The translations under genes and the position numbers were made by a program. Of a DNA stretch of 5,254 bases, positions 1-5,222 are shown in pieces (the stretch's first letter is position 1; each line of letters begins with the position of its first letter). The DNA is from Nitriliruptoraceae bacterium (lineage in GTDB: Bacteria > Actinomycetota > Nitriliruptoria > Nitriliruptorales > Nitriliruptoraceae): the NCBI GenBank assembly GCA_007120485.1, contig SKNP01000110.1:1-5254 (forward strand), given 5' to 3'. The notes beneath the pieces are model-generated. The model saw only the letters and a program-made list of their open reading frames with translations, had not been told where the DNA came from and searched no databases.

Positions 1-605
1 AAGAACAGGCCGAAGAAGCCGCCCATCAACTCCATCACCGCCCCGACGTTCGGGCTGTAGCGCCGGACCACCATGGCGGCCGCCACCGGCACCAGCAGGA
101 TCACGAGCGTGACGATGATGTTGTCGATCGGGATCTGCAGGTCCAGATCCGCCGGCATGAATCGGTTGCCGTACAGCAGCAGCGCCAGCGGTGTCATCAC
201 CACCGCCCACAGGGTCGAGTTGGTCGTCATCATCAGGCTGAGCCCGAGGTTGCCCTTGGAGAAGAAGGTGAAGATGTTGGACGTGGTCCCGGCCGGCACG
301 GACCCCATGAGCAGTGCCCCGAGGGCGAGGGGTGCAGCGAACTCCTGCGGCAACTGCAGGATCAGGCCCAGCACCAGCAGGAAGGCGAGGAAGGGCATGA
401 TCGCGAACTGGGTGACCCAGCCGATGATCAGCCCCCAGGGGCGTCGCAGTGCGGACAGGAAGTCTCGCGGCGTCAGGCCGGCGCCGAGTCCGAACATGAT
501 CACGAAGACCAACCCGACGAGCATGACCTGTTCGAACTGCGTGACCACCTCGTGGTCCGGGTCGGGCGCCTGCATCGCGAGCGTTGACAGCGACATGATC
601 GACAT
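1..605 (-). CDS. Bile acid:sodium symporter family (BASS/SBF) transporter, C-terminus cut off by window edge
   Basis: An inner-membrane secondary transporter, probably Na+-coupled uptake of an organic anion. The visible 201 residues start MSIMSLSTLAMQ and are mostly hydrophobic. Membrane segments are visible at about 27-43, 57-81, 90-105, 122-146 and 161-181. Family hallmarks seen are the glycine/proline-rich GSVPAGTTSNIFTFFSKGN at 101-119, matching the PGGTTSN...KGD block of SBF proteins, and TTNSTLWAVVMTPL at 127-140. Known members carry bile acids, pantoate, pyruvate and other carboxylates, so the substrate cannot be fixed from sequence. BASS proteins are usually about 300-330 residues, so around a third is missing beyond base 1. 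The ATG lies 2 bp after the upstream acyl-CoA ligase stop. A run of seven G in the ligase end can act as ribosome binding site; a second in-frame ATG at 596 is possible but has no SD. Arsenite exporters of the related ACR3 type are less likely given the motif match. Confidence 0.88.
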   Translation of the reverse strand, partial: MSIMSLSTLAMQAPDPDHEVVTQFEQVMLVGLVFVIMFGLGAGLTPRDFLSALRRPWGLIIGWVTQFAIMPFLAFLLVLGLILQLPQEFAAPLALGALLMGSVPAGTTSNIFTFFSKGNLGLSLMMTTNSTLWAVVMTPLALLLYGNRFMPADLDLQIPIDNIIVTLVILLVPVAAAMVVRRYSPNVGAVMELMGGFFGLF

Positions 606-607
606 GG

Positions 608-2368
608 CTACCCCCCCGATGGCCCGGCCGTCGACCCTGTATCAGGGTCCTCCGCCGCGGGCGACGCCGCAGCCATGTCCTTGCGTAGTTCCTTGCGCAG
701 GATCTTGCCGATCGGGCTCTTCGGCAGTTCGTCGACGAACCAGACACCACGCGGCACCTTGTACGCCGTTAGGTACTCGCGGCAGTGGGCGAGGATCTCC
801 GCTTCCGAGGGGGCGGGATCGTCGGAAACCACGTAGGCATGCACCGCCTCGCCCGTCTTCGGGTCAGGCACAGCGACCACCCCGGCTTCACGGATGGTCG
901 GCAACTCGACGATGCGCTCCTCGACCTCGTTGGGATAGACGTTGAAGCCGCTGACCAGGATCATGTCCTTCTTGCGGTCGACGATCCGGAAGTAGCCCAT
1001 CTCGTCCATCTCGCCGATGTCCCCGGTGTGCAACCAGCCATCCTTGAGCGTCGCCGCCGTCTCCTCGGGCTGCTGCCAGTAGCCCTGCATGATCTGCGGA
1101 CCGCGCGCGACCAACTCCCCCGCCTGCCCGGGCGGCAGCGGGCTGCCGTCCTCATCGACGCACCGCACCTCCGTCGAGGGCACGGGCATGCCGATGGTGC
1201 CGTCCTTGACCGTTCCACCCAGGGGGTTGAACGTCAGCACCGGGGAGGACTCCGTCAGCCCATAGCCCTCGACGATCGGCGTGTCGGTGACCTCCCGCCA
1301 GCGCTCGGCGACGGTGTGGTGCAGCGCCATGCCGCCGGCCGCGGACGCGCGCAGCGCGTGCGGCGGGTACTCGAGGAACCAGCGCTCGTGGAGGAGCGCA
1401 TCGAAGAGCGTGTTCACGCCGGTGATCCAGGTGATCGGGTAGTTCTCGAGCGCACGCTTGAGGTTGCTGGGCGGGCGCGGTGAGGGGATCAGGATGTTGC
1501 ACGCACCCATGGAGTAGAAGCCGACCAGGTTCACGGTGAAGGCGAAGACGTGGTAGAGCGGCAACGCGGTGAGCACCGTCTCCTCACCCGGACGGATGTA
1601 GGCGCCGCACATCGCGAGCATCTGCAGCGTGTTGGAGACCAGGTTGCCGTGCGAGAGCATCGCGCCCTTGGAAACACCGGTGGTGCCGCCGGTGTACTGC
1701 AGCACCGCCAGCGAATCGAGGTCGATGTCCGCGAGGTACGCCTCGACGTCCGAGCCGGCTTCCATTCGCTCGCGACCCGCCGCTAGCGCTCCCTGCAGCG
1801 AGGTGTGCTCGACGGTGATCGGCGGCACCGTGCGGTTCCAGTAGCGCTGCGTCGCACGGATGATGCCGGCGATGACCGTGGGGAGGAACTCCGAGATCCG
1901 CACGGTGACCACGGTCTCGATCTGCGTCTGTGGCAACACCTCCGGCAAGCGGTCGGCGAACATGTCGATGATCACCAGCGCCCGCGCGCCGGAGTCGTTG
2001 AACTGGTGCGTCATCTCCGAGGCGGTGTAGAGCGGGTTCGTGTTGACCAGTACACAACCCGCCTTGAGGATGCCGAAGGCAACCACCGGGTAGCTGAGCC
2101 CGTTGGGCATCTGCACGGCGACACGGTCACCCGGCTCGAGCCCGACGACCTCCCGCAGGTACGCCGCGAACTCATCGGCGTGTCGCTCGACCTCGCCGAA
2201 CCGAAGCGAGCCGTTCATGCCGTTGGGCATGCAGTGCGTGAAGGCGATCGCATCGGCGTACCGCGCTGCCGACTGCCGCAACAGATCGGGCAGGTTGCGG
2301 TAGGGGACCTCGCCGAGCTCTGGCTCGGTGCCGGGCGGGTAGTGCTCGAGCCAAGCACGTTCACTCAT
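608..2368 (-). CDS. fadD: Long-chain fatty acid--CoA ligase, FadD-type (AMP-forming)
   Basis: A cytoplasmic or membrane-associated enzyme that makes acyl-CoA from a free acid, ATP and CoA through an acyl-adenylate, feeding beta-oxidation or lipid synthesis. All ANL-superfamily motifs are intact in the 586 residues. They are the P-loop YTGGTTGVSKGA at 225-236, EGYGLTESSP at 367-376, the adenylate-binding DGWLHTGDIG at 423-432, the fatty-acyl-CoA-synthetase signature region with the hinge at about 461-483 (RIVDRKKDMILVSGFNVYPN), and PKSPIGKILRKELR at 549-562 with the catalytic Lys at 555. Length is close to E. coli FadD (561), the excess being mainly a Pro/Ala/Gly-rich tail after about 565. The start at 2368 was chosen because AAGGGA lies 6 nt before it and the FadD-like N-terminus begins there. 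The reading frame stays open upstream to 2587 without homology. The following BASS transporter is probably co-translated. Chain length or aromatic/steroid specificity is not readable; a medium-chain or bile-acid ligase is an alternative. Confidence 0.93.
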   Translation of the reverse strand: MSERAWLEHYPPGTEPELGEVPYRNLPDLLRQSAARYADAIAFTHCMPNGMNGSLRFGEVERHADEFAAYLREVVGLEPGDRVAVQMPNGLSYPVVAFGILKAGCVLVNTNPLYTASEMTHQFNDSGARALVIIDMFADRLPEVLPQTQIETVVTVRISEFLPTVIAGIIRATQRYWNRTVPPITVEHTSLQGALAAGRERMEAGSDVEAYLADIDLDSLAVLQYTGGTTGVSKGAMLSHGNLVSNTLQMLAMCGAYIRPGEETVLTALPLYHVFAFTVNLVGFYSMGACNILIPSPRPPSNLKRALENYPITWITGVNTLFDALLHERWFLEYPPHALRASAAGGMALHHTVAERWREVTDTPIVEGYGLTESSPVLTFNPLGGTVKDGTIGMPVPSTEVRCVDEDGSPLPPGQAGELVARGPQIMQGYWQQPEETAATLKDGWLHTGDIGEMDEMGYFRIVDRKKDMILVSGFNVYPNEVEERIVELPTIREAGVVAVPDPKTGEAVHAYVVSDDPAPSEAEILAHCREYLTAYKVPRGVWFVDELPKSPIGKILRKELRKDMAAASPAAEDPDTGSTAGPSGG

Positions 2369-2374
2369 GGTCGA

Positions 2375-2380
2375 TCCCTT
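2375..2380 (-). promoter_or_regulatory. Ribosome binding site of the acyl-CoA ligase
   Basis: On the minus strand AAGGGA stands 6 nt before the ATG at 2368. It decides the start. The in-frame ATG 18 nt further upstream (2386) has no purine-rich stretch at the right distance. Confidence 0.65.
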
Positions 2381-2463
2381 GGCCATCGAGCGCGTACACC
2401 GAGCTGCGGGCAACGTCCTGCAGTCTGGCGTGGCTCCGCCGGACACCGACCGTCCGCTCTCGG

Positions 2464-2469
2464 AGTATA
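2464..2469 (-). promoter_or_regulatory. Candidate -10 box for the acyl-CoA ligase/BASS transporter pair
   Basis: The minus strand reads TATACT, one base off the sigma-70/SigA consensus TATAAT, in an otherwise GC-rich stretch. Transcription from here would give a leader of roughly 85-90 nt before the ATG at 2368. No good -35 hexamer lies 16-18 bp upstream (the region is G/C-rich), so this rests on the -10 alone. Confidence 0.3.
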
Positions 2470-2602
2470 GGGAGCGCCGACGCGAGAGCCCCCGGAAACG
2501 AACGATGGCACGATGCCGAACCGCGTCAGCCAACCACCACCTTGCGGGCATGTCGGCGTCCGTCTCCCCGTCCGTGCCCGCGAGCACCTCGTCCGCTGCT
2601 GG

Positions 2603-3325
2603 CTACGTGTCGTCCTCGGCCACGGCGCGCTCCTGGCGGGACTCCACGAAGAACGCGCCGAGCGCCGCGGCGACCGAGGCGAACACCACGATCGCGTACG
2701 CCGAGAGCACGATCGCGAGCACGCGCCCGACCAGCGTCACCGGCTCGGAGATGAGCGTCGAGGAGACCGCCAGGTTCGCCGACCACCACAGGGCGTCGCC
2801 CAGCGAGGTGATCGCGCCCTCACGGCCGCGCTCGAGAACGAACAGCAGTTGGCCGCCGCCGAAGGCCACGACGGCGGTGGCCGCGAGCAGGAACTGCAGG
2901 CGCCCGGCGAGCAACCCCCGCGCGGTGCCCACCGCCCGGTAGGAGGAGCCCAGCACCCGGGCCGCTGGCAGGACCCGGAAAGCGCGCACGGCTCGGATCA
3001 CCCGCAGCATCCGGAGCGCGGGGAGCAACAGGAACAGCAACGACGGCCAGTGGCGAACCAGGAACCGACCAGGCCGCCCCGAAACGATCAACTTGGCGAG
3101 GAGCTCGAGCGCGAAGATCGCCCAGATCACGTTGCCGGTGACGGTCAGCGCGGGAAGGGCCTCACGGGGCGCCACCAGCTCGTAGGCGACCAGTGCGGCC
3201 CAGACAGCGGCCAACACGGCCATGGGGATGTCCAGGCGCCGCTCGAGCACCGCAGCGGCTCGCTCGCGTGGGGTCGCCTCCTCCTCGGGGTCCGGGTCGA
3301 GCGTCTCGCTTGCCTCGCTCCCCAT
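2603..3325 (-). CDS. Voltage-gated ion channel-like membrane protein lacking a K+ selectivity filter
   Basis: A 240-residue predicted membrane protein with the order of a six-helix voltage-gated channel subunit. S1 is at about 33-52, S2 at 63-82 (FALELLAK, with E74), S3 at 93-103, S4 at 104-123, S5 at 143-163, a pore-loop-like DALWW at 177-181 and S6 at 199-226. S4 has arginines at 105, 108, 111, 114 and 117, exactly every third residue, as in voltage sensors. The pore segment reads LAVSSTLISEPVTLVGR, where potassium channels have TTVGYGD before a similar PVTxxGR; the filter is absent and one residue shorter. The conserved S3 aspartate also appears to be missing. It could be a non-selective, differently selective or non-conducting sensor protein. 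The ATG at 3325 is preceded by GGGGAG at a 7 nt gap and is preferred over a TTG at 3340. It lies 122 bp after the TMEM175-like gene on the same strand, so read-through is possible. The family assignment is good; the ion and function are unknown. Confidence 0.8.
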   Translation of the reverse strand: MGSEASETLDPDPEEEATPRERAAAVLERRLDIPMAVLAAVWAALVAYELVAPREALPALTVTGNVIWAIFALELLAKLIVSGRPGRFLVRHWPSLLFLLLPALRMLRVIRAVRAFRVLPAARVLGSSYRAVGTARGLLAGRLQFLLAATAVVAFGGGQLLFVLERGREGAITSLGDALWWSANLAVSSTLISEPVTLVGRVLAIVLSAYAIVVFASVAAALGAFFVESRQERAVAEDDT

Positions 3326-3332
3326 CGAGTCA

Positions 3333-3338
3333 CTCCCC
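3333..3338 (-). promoter_or_regulatory. Ribosome binding site of the channel-like gene
   Basis: GGGGAG on the minus strand ends 7 nt before the ATG at 3325. The alternative TTG at 3340 overlaps the edge of this site, which argues for the ATG as the true start. Confidence 0.6.
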
Positions 3339-3388
3339 AAGATCGTCGGGCCGACAGGTAGCCAGTCTGCCAGCCGCGATGCGACGGG

Positions 3389-3446
3389 CCGTCAGGCGCC
3401 GCGGTGGCGGCCCCCGATGGCGCCGGGGACGGTCATGGGGTGACCG
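3389..3446 (-). terminator. Tandem hairpins downstream of the TMEM175-like gene (possible U-less terminator)
   Basis: Directly after the TGA of the TMEM175-like gene lies a 6 bp perfect stem with a 5 nt loop (arms 3430-3435 CGGTCA and 3441-3446 TGACCG). Next to it, and sharing a few bases so that the two compete, is a longer hairpin. Its arms are CCGTC-a-GGCGCC (3389-3400) and GGCGCC-ggg-GACGG (3419-3432), and a smaller GCCGC/GCGGC stem sits inside its loop. No T-tract follows on the minus strand. High-GC bacteria often end or attenuate transcription at such structures, so it may partly separate the DoxX-like/TMEM175 operon from the channel-like gene. Confidence 0.35.
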
Positions 3447-3447
3447 C

Positions 3448-4101
3448 TCATCCCCACTCGCGGTAGCTGTCTGGCGCCCGCCAGGCCACGAGGGCTTCGA
3501 CCGGCCAGGTCAACAGCAGCATCACCAGACCGGCGACCGGCACGACGAACGCGACCGCCAGCCCCAGCACCGTGACGAAGGTGCTCGCTCCCCAGCCGGC
3601 GAGCAGCCATGGGAACAGCCCGTCGGGCATCGGCCGCCTCCACGCCGCGACCGCGTTGGCACGCACAAGCAGGAGCAGGTGGATCATCGCGACGATGCTC
3701 AGCACCGTGAGGTAGGGCACGACGGCACCACGTGCGGTCGGGTCGCGACCGAGCAGGCTCGTGGGGAACGGGATCAAGGCGATCGCGCCGAGCAGGGCCA
3801 GGTTGACCAGGATGAGCCCGACCTCCACGATCTGGAGGTTGGCCAGGAACCGGTGGTGGATCCACCAGAAGTTCGCGACCACGGCGAAGCTCAGCACGAA
3901 CGCGATCAGCTCACCCGGTTGGTCGAGCACGGCCCCGGCGAACCGGTCGAGTGACACCGCGGAGGCGTCGAGGGACAACACGAGCAGCGTGAGCGCGATC
4001 GCGAACAGCGCGTCGCTGAGGTTGACGACCCGGTTGAACTCGATCGTGTCACGGCCGTACCGCTTGCTCTCGGACCGGTCCGCTCCCCAGGTCCGCGTCA
4101 T
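3448..4101 (-). CDS. TMEM175-family (DUF1211) predicted potassium channel, variant signature
   Basis: A 217-residue protein of about six membrane segments: roughly 28-45, 62-82, 91-112, 127-146, 163-182 and 184-204. TM1 reads RVVNLSDALFAIALTLLVLSL (24-44), matching the family pattern R-x3-FSD-x2-FAIAxTLLVL except that the F of FSD is L28. WWIHHRFL at 79-86 corresponds to the conserved aromatic/His stretch after TM2. Bacterial TMEM175 proteins are about 200 residues, assemble as tetramers and form potassium-permeable pores without a TVGYG filter, with the FSD block essential for TM1 packing. The start at 4101 is chosen because its ATG overlaps the TGA of the upstream DoxX-like gene (ATGA). No good SD is visible, which fits translation by coupling. 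The reading frame extends 11 codons further upstream but without supporting signals. Family membership is strong; actual conduction is unproven because of the changed signature. Confidence 0.87.
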   Translation of the reverse strand: MTRTWGADRSESKRYGRDTIEFNRVVNLSDALFAIALTLLVLSLDASAVSLDRFAGAVLDQPGELIAFVLSFAVVANFWWIHHRFLANLQIVEVGLILVNLALLGAIALIPFPTSLLGRDPTARGAVVPYLTVLSIVAMIHLLLLVRANAVAAWRRPMPDGLFPWLLAGWGASTFVTVLGLAVAFVVPVAGLVMLLLTWPVEALVAWRAPDSYREWG

Positions 4102-4505
4102 CGCAGCAACTCGAACCGCGTCGCCCAGGCGCACGCGAACGCCGCGGCGGCCAGCGGCGCGTTGGCGAGAACCGGCGCGACCAGCCCATGCCCGAGGGCG
4201 GCATGCATCGTCGCGGCCGAGACCATGACCACGCCGATCCCGACCAGCCCGACCTGCCGCGTCGCCGGCCGGAGCGCGAGGACGCCGACGAGCAGCTCAG
4301 CGACGCCGACACTGGCGCGGAACCAGCCCGGCAGTCCCCAGGAGGCGAAGAGCGCCACGTCGAACGGCACCGGGAGCAGCCGCATCACGCCCGCCCCCGC
4401 GAAGAACCACCCCAGCACCGGCGTCAGCCACCGCGCCCACCTCGGCGACCGAGGTACCGCCACCGCGGTCTCCGTCCCGTCTCGCATCGTCGTCGTCTTC
4501 GACAT
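4098..4505 (-). CDS. DoxX-like family integral membrane protein
   Basis: A 135-residue protein with a polar 20-residue N-terminus and four hydrophobic segments at about 25-45, 63-79, 85-103 and 106-126. The pattern of a first helix with conserved Gly (GWFFAGAGVMRL), then WGLPGWFRASVGVAELLVGVLAL (56-78), matches the short DoxX-like (DoxX_2) family, where G-x-P-x-WF precedes a G-x-x-EL helix. The biochemical role of this family is mostly unknown; relatives are linked to thiosulfate oxidation and to membrane redox stress, which cannot be assumed here. The ATG has GGAG 6 nt upstream (4512-4515). It is the first gene of a minus-strand operon, overlapping the TMEM175-like gene by 4 bp, and is divergent from a TetR-type regulator 61 bp away that probably controls it. 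Confidence 0.8.
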   Translation of the reverse strand: MSKTTTMRDGTETAVAVPRSPRWARWLTPVLGWFFAGAGVMRLLPVPFDVALFASWGLPGWFRASVGVAELLVGVLALRPATRQVGLVGIGVVMVSAATMHAALGHGLVAPVLANAPLAAAAFACAWATRFELLR

Positions 4506-4523
4506 CTCGATCTCCGTCCTCTA

Positions 4524-4556
4524 CGATATCGACTGTTAACCTAACGAACGATAACG
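4524..4556. promoter_or_regulatory. Candidate TetR operator: 33 bp imperfect palindrome in the divergent promoter region
   Basis: Centred on base 4540, the sequence pairs with itself as CG-n-TATCG-nnn-GTTA on the left and TAAC-nnn-CGATA-n-CG on the right; 11 of 16 base pairs match. It fills most of the 61 bp between the two divergent start codons, so a protein bound here would cover both promoters. TetR-family operators are typically palindromes in the 15-30+ bp range next to the regulator gene. Binding is inferred, not shown. The palindrome overlaps the possible minus-strand boxes TTATCG (4549-4554) and GATATC (4525-4530), spaced 18 bp, which are weak promoter candidates. Confidence 0.5.
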
Positions 4557-4560
4557 AAGG
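4556..4560 (+). promoter_or_regulatory. Ribosome binding site supporting the GTG start of the TetR regulator
   Basis: GAAGG lies 6 nt before the GTG at 4567. No in-frame ATG occurs before the helix-turn-helix, so GTG is the start. Confidence 0.6.
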
Positions 4561-4566
4561 TGTCCA

Positions 4567-5184
4567 GTGGCTCGTGATCGCAATCGCCGGGGCGAGGGCG
4601 AGCAACTGCGCGATGAGCTGCTCGAGGCCACCGAGGCGTTGCTGACCGAGACCGGCGACGAACGAGCGGTCACGGTGCGGGCGATCGTCGAACGGGTGGG
4701 AGTCACACCCCCGTCGCTCTACCGCCACTTCGGCTCGAAGGAAGAGGTCCTCCGCGAGGCGGTCAGCCGTCGCTTCGGCTCGTTGGCGCGGGCCATCGGC
4801 GCGGGCGCAGGTCCACCGGCCGAGCGCGGTGACGCTGCCGGTGCCCTACGGGGTGGGTGCCTGGCCTACCTGTGGTGGGCTGCTGATGAGCCCGGCGGCT
4901 ACGCGCTGCTGTTCACCAGCCGTCGCGACACGCTGCTTCCGGGCGGACCGTCCGGCACGGAAGCCTTCGAGGCGCTGACCGGCGGCGTCACCGCGTGCCA
5001 GCAGGCCGGGGTCGCCCGGGCCGGCGATCCGCACCGGATGGCGATGCTCATCTGGGCGGGGTTGCACGGCCTTGCGAGCCTCACCACGGCACGTCCGTCC
5101 ATCGACTGGCCACCGATCGAGGAACTGGTCGACGACCTACTCGCCGGGATCGTCGGCCTTCAACCCGACGATGACCCCCGTTAG
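4567..5184 (+). CDS. TetR/AcrR-family transcriptional regulator with WHG C-terminal domain
   Basis: A 205-residue DNA-binding repressor candidate, starting with GTG. The N-terminal domain (about 12-65) shows the TetR pattern, with the helix-turn-helix at 35-55 (VTVRAIVERVGVTPPSLYRHF) followed by GSKEEVL. The C-terminal ligand and dimer domain contains GGYALLFTSR (110-119) and IWAGLHGLASL (162-172), whose W163, H167 and G168 match the WHG-type TetR C-terminal domain. Length is normal for the family. The acidic tail after about 198 is short. Being divergent from the DoxX-like/TMEM175 operon with a palindrome in between, it most likely represses that operon and itself until a small molecule binds. 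The ligand is unknown. Confidence 0.92.
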   Translation: MARDRNRRGEGEQLRDELLEATEALLTETGDERAVTVRAIVERVGVTPPSLYRHFGSKEEVLREAVSRRFGSLARAIGAGAGPPAERGDAAGALRGGCLAYLWWAADEPGGYALLFTSRRDTLLPGGPSGTEAFEALTGGVTACQQAGVARAGDPHRMAMLIWAGLHGLASLTTARPSIDWPPIEELVDDLLAGIVGLQPDDDPR

Positions 5185-5185
5185 G

Positions 5186-5222
5186 GTCCGCTCACGGACG
5201 GGGGCAGGCGGCGTCCCGCCGC
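5186..5222 (+). terminator. Two GC-rich hairpins just after the TetR gene (possible terminator)
   Basis: A 5 bp stem with a 4 nt loop (GTCCG 5186-5190, CGGAC 5195-5199) starts 2 nt after the stop codon. A second, 6 bp stem with a 3 nt loop (GCGGCG 5208-5213, CGCCGC 5217-5222) follows. Neither has a T-run, so termination is only suggested. The remaining bases to 5254 are GC-rich and hold no complete gene. Confidence 0.3.

Larger units (their letters stand above)
2369..2602. other. Intergenic region between channel-like gene and acyl-CoA ligase
   Basis: These 234 bases hold the 3' flank of the channel-like gene and the 5' flank of the acyl-CoA ligase. Near the channel side there is an inverted repeat with 7 bp arms (2544-2550 and 2575-2581, GCGGGCA/TGCCCGC) and a 24 nt loop containing a repeated CGGACG on the minus strand. 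No T-run follows, so a classical intrinsic terminator is not supported. Near the ligase side there is a candidate -10 box and the SD. The ligase reading frame is open back to 2587, but the translated Arg/Ser-rich stretch looks like no known domain and is probably chance openness in GC-rich DNA. No small gene is convincing here. Confidence 0.5.

Noticed and set aside
73..945. Plus-strand open frame of 290 codons across the transporter and the ligase end
   Set aside because: It is antisense to two genes with clear family motifs, its product is Arg/Ser/Pro-rich low-complexity, and it spans the end of one gene and the start of the next.
2369..2587. N-terminal extension of the acyl-CoA ligase by 73 residues
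   Set aside because: FadD homology begins at the ATG at 2368, which has a good SD; the extension is Arg-rich without domain similarity and overlaps the candidate promoter.
2741..2797. Frameshift or pseudogene explanation for the missing potassium filter
   Set aside because: The frame is continuous before and after the loop, S6 is intact, and neither neighbouring frame restores a GYG at this position as far as I can read. The gene is therefore called intact, though a sequencing error cannot be fully excluded.
3326..3340. TTG start five codons upstream in the channel-like gene
   Set aside because: The GGGGAG site lies immediately downstream of and touching this TTG, correctly spaced for the ATG at 3325 instead.
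2513..3361. Plus-strand open frame of 282 codons opposite the channel-like gene
   Set aside because: The product is rich in Arg, Gln, Glu, His and Gly with no domain. The minus strand shows membrane helices and an S4 ladder, so this is a high-GC antisense shadow.
3193..3954. Plus-strand open frame of 253 codons across the gap between the two channel-family genes
   Set aside because: It is antisense to the TMEM175-like gene, highly charged and repetitive in composition, with no recognisable domain.
4297..4728. Minus-strand open frame of 143 codons across the divergent promoter
   Set aside because: It runs through the start of tetR, the palindrome and an alternative frame of the DoxX-like gene. 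Its product has no domain and an Asp/Arg-rich antisense character.
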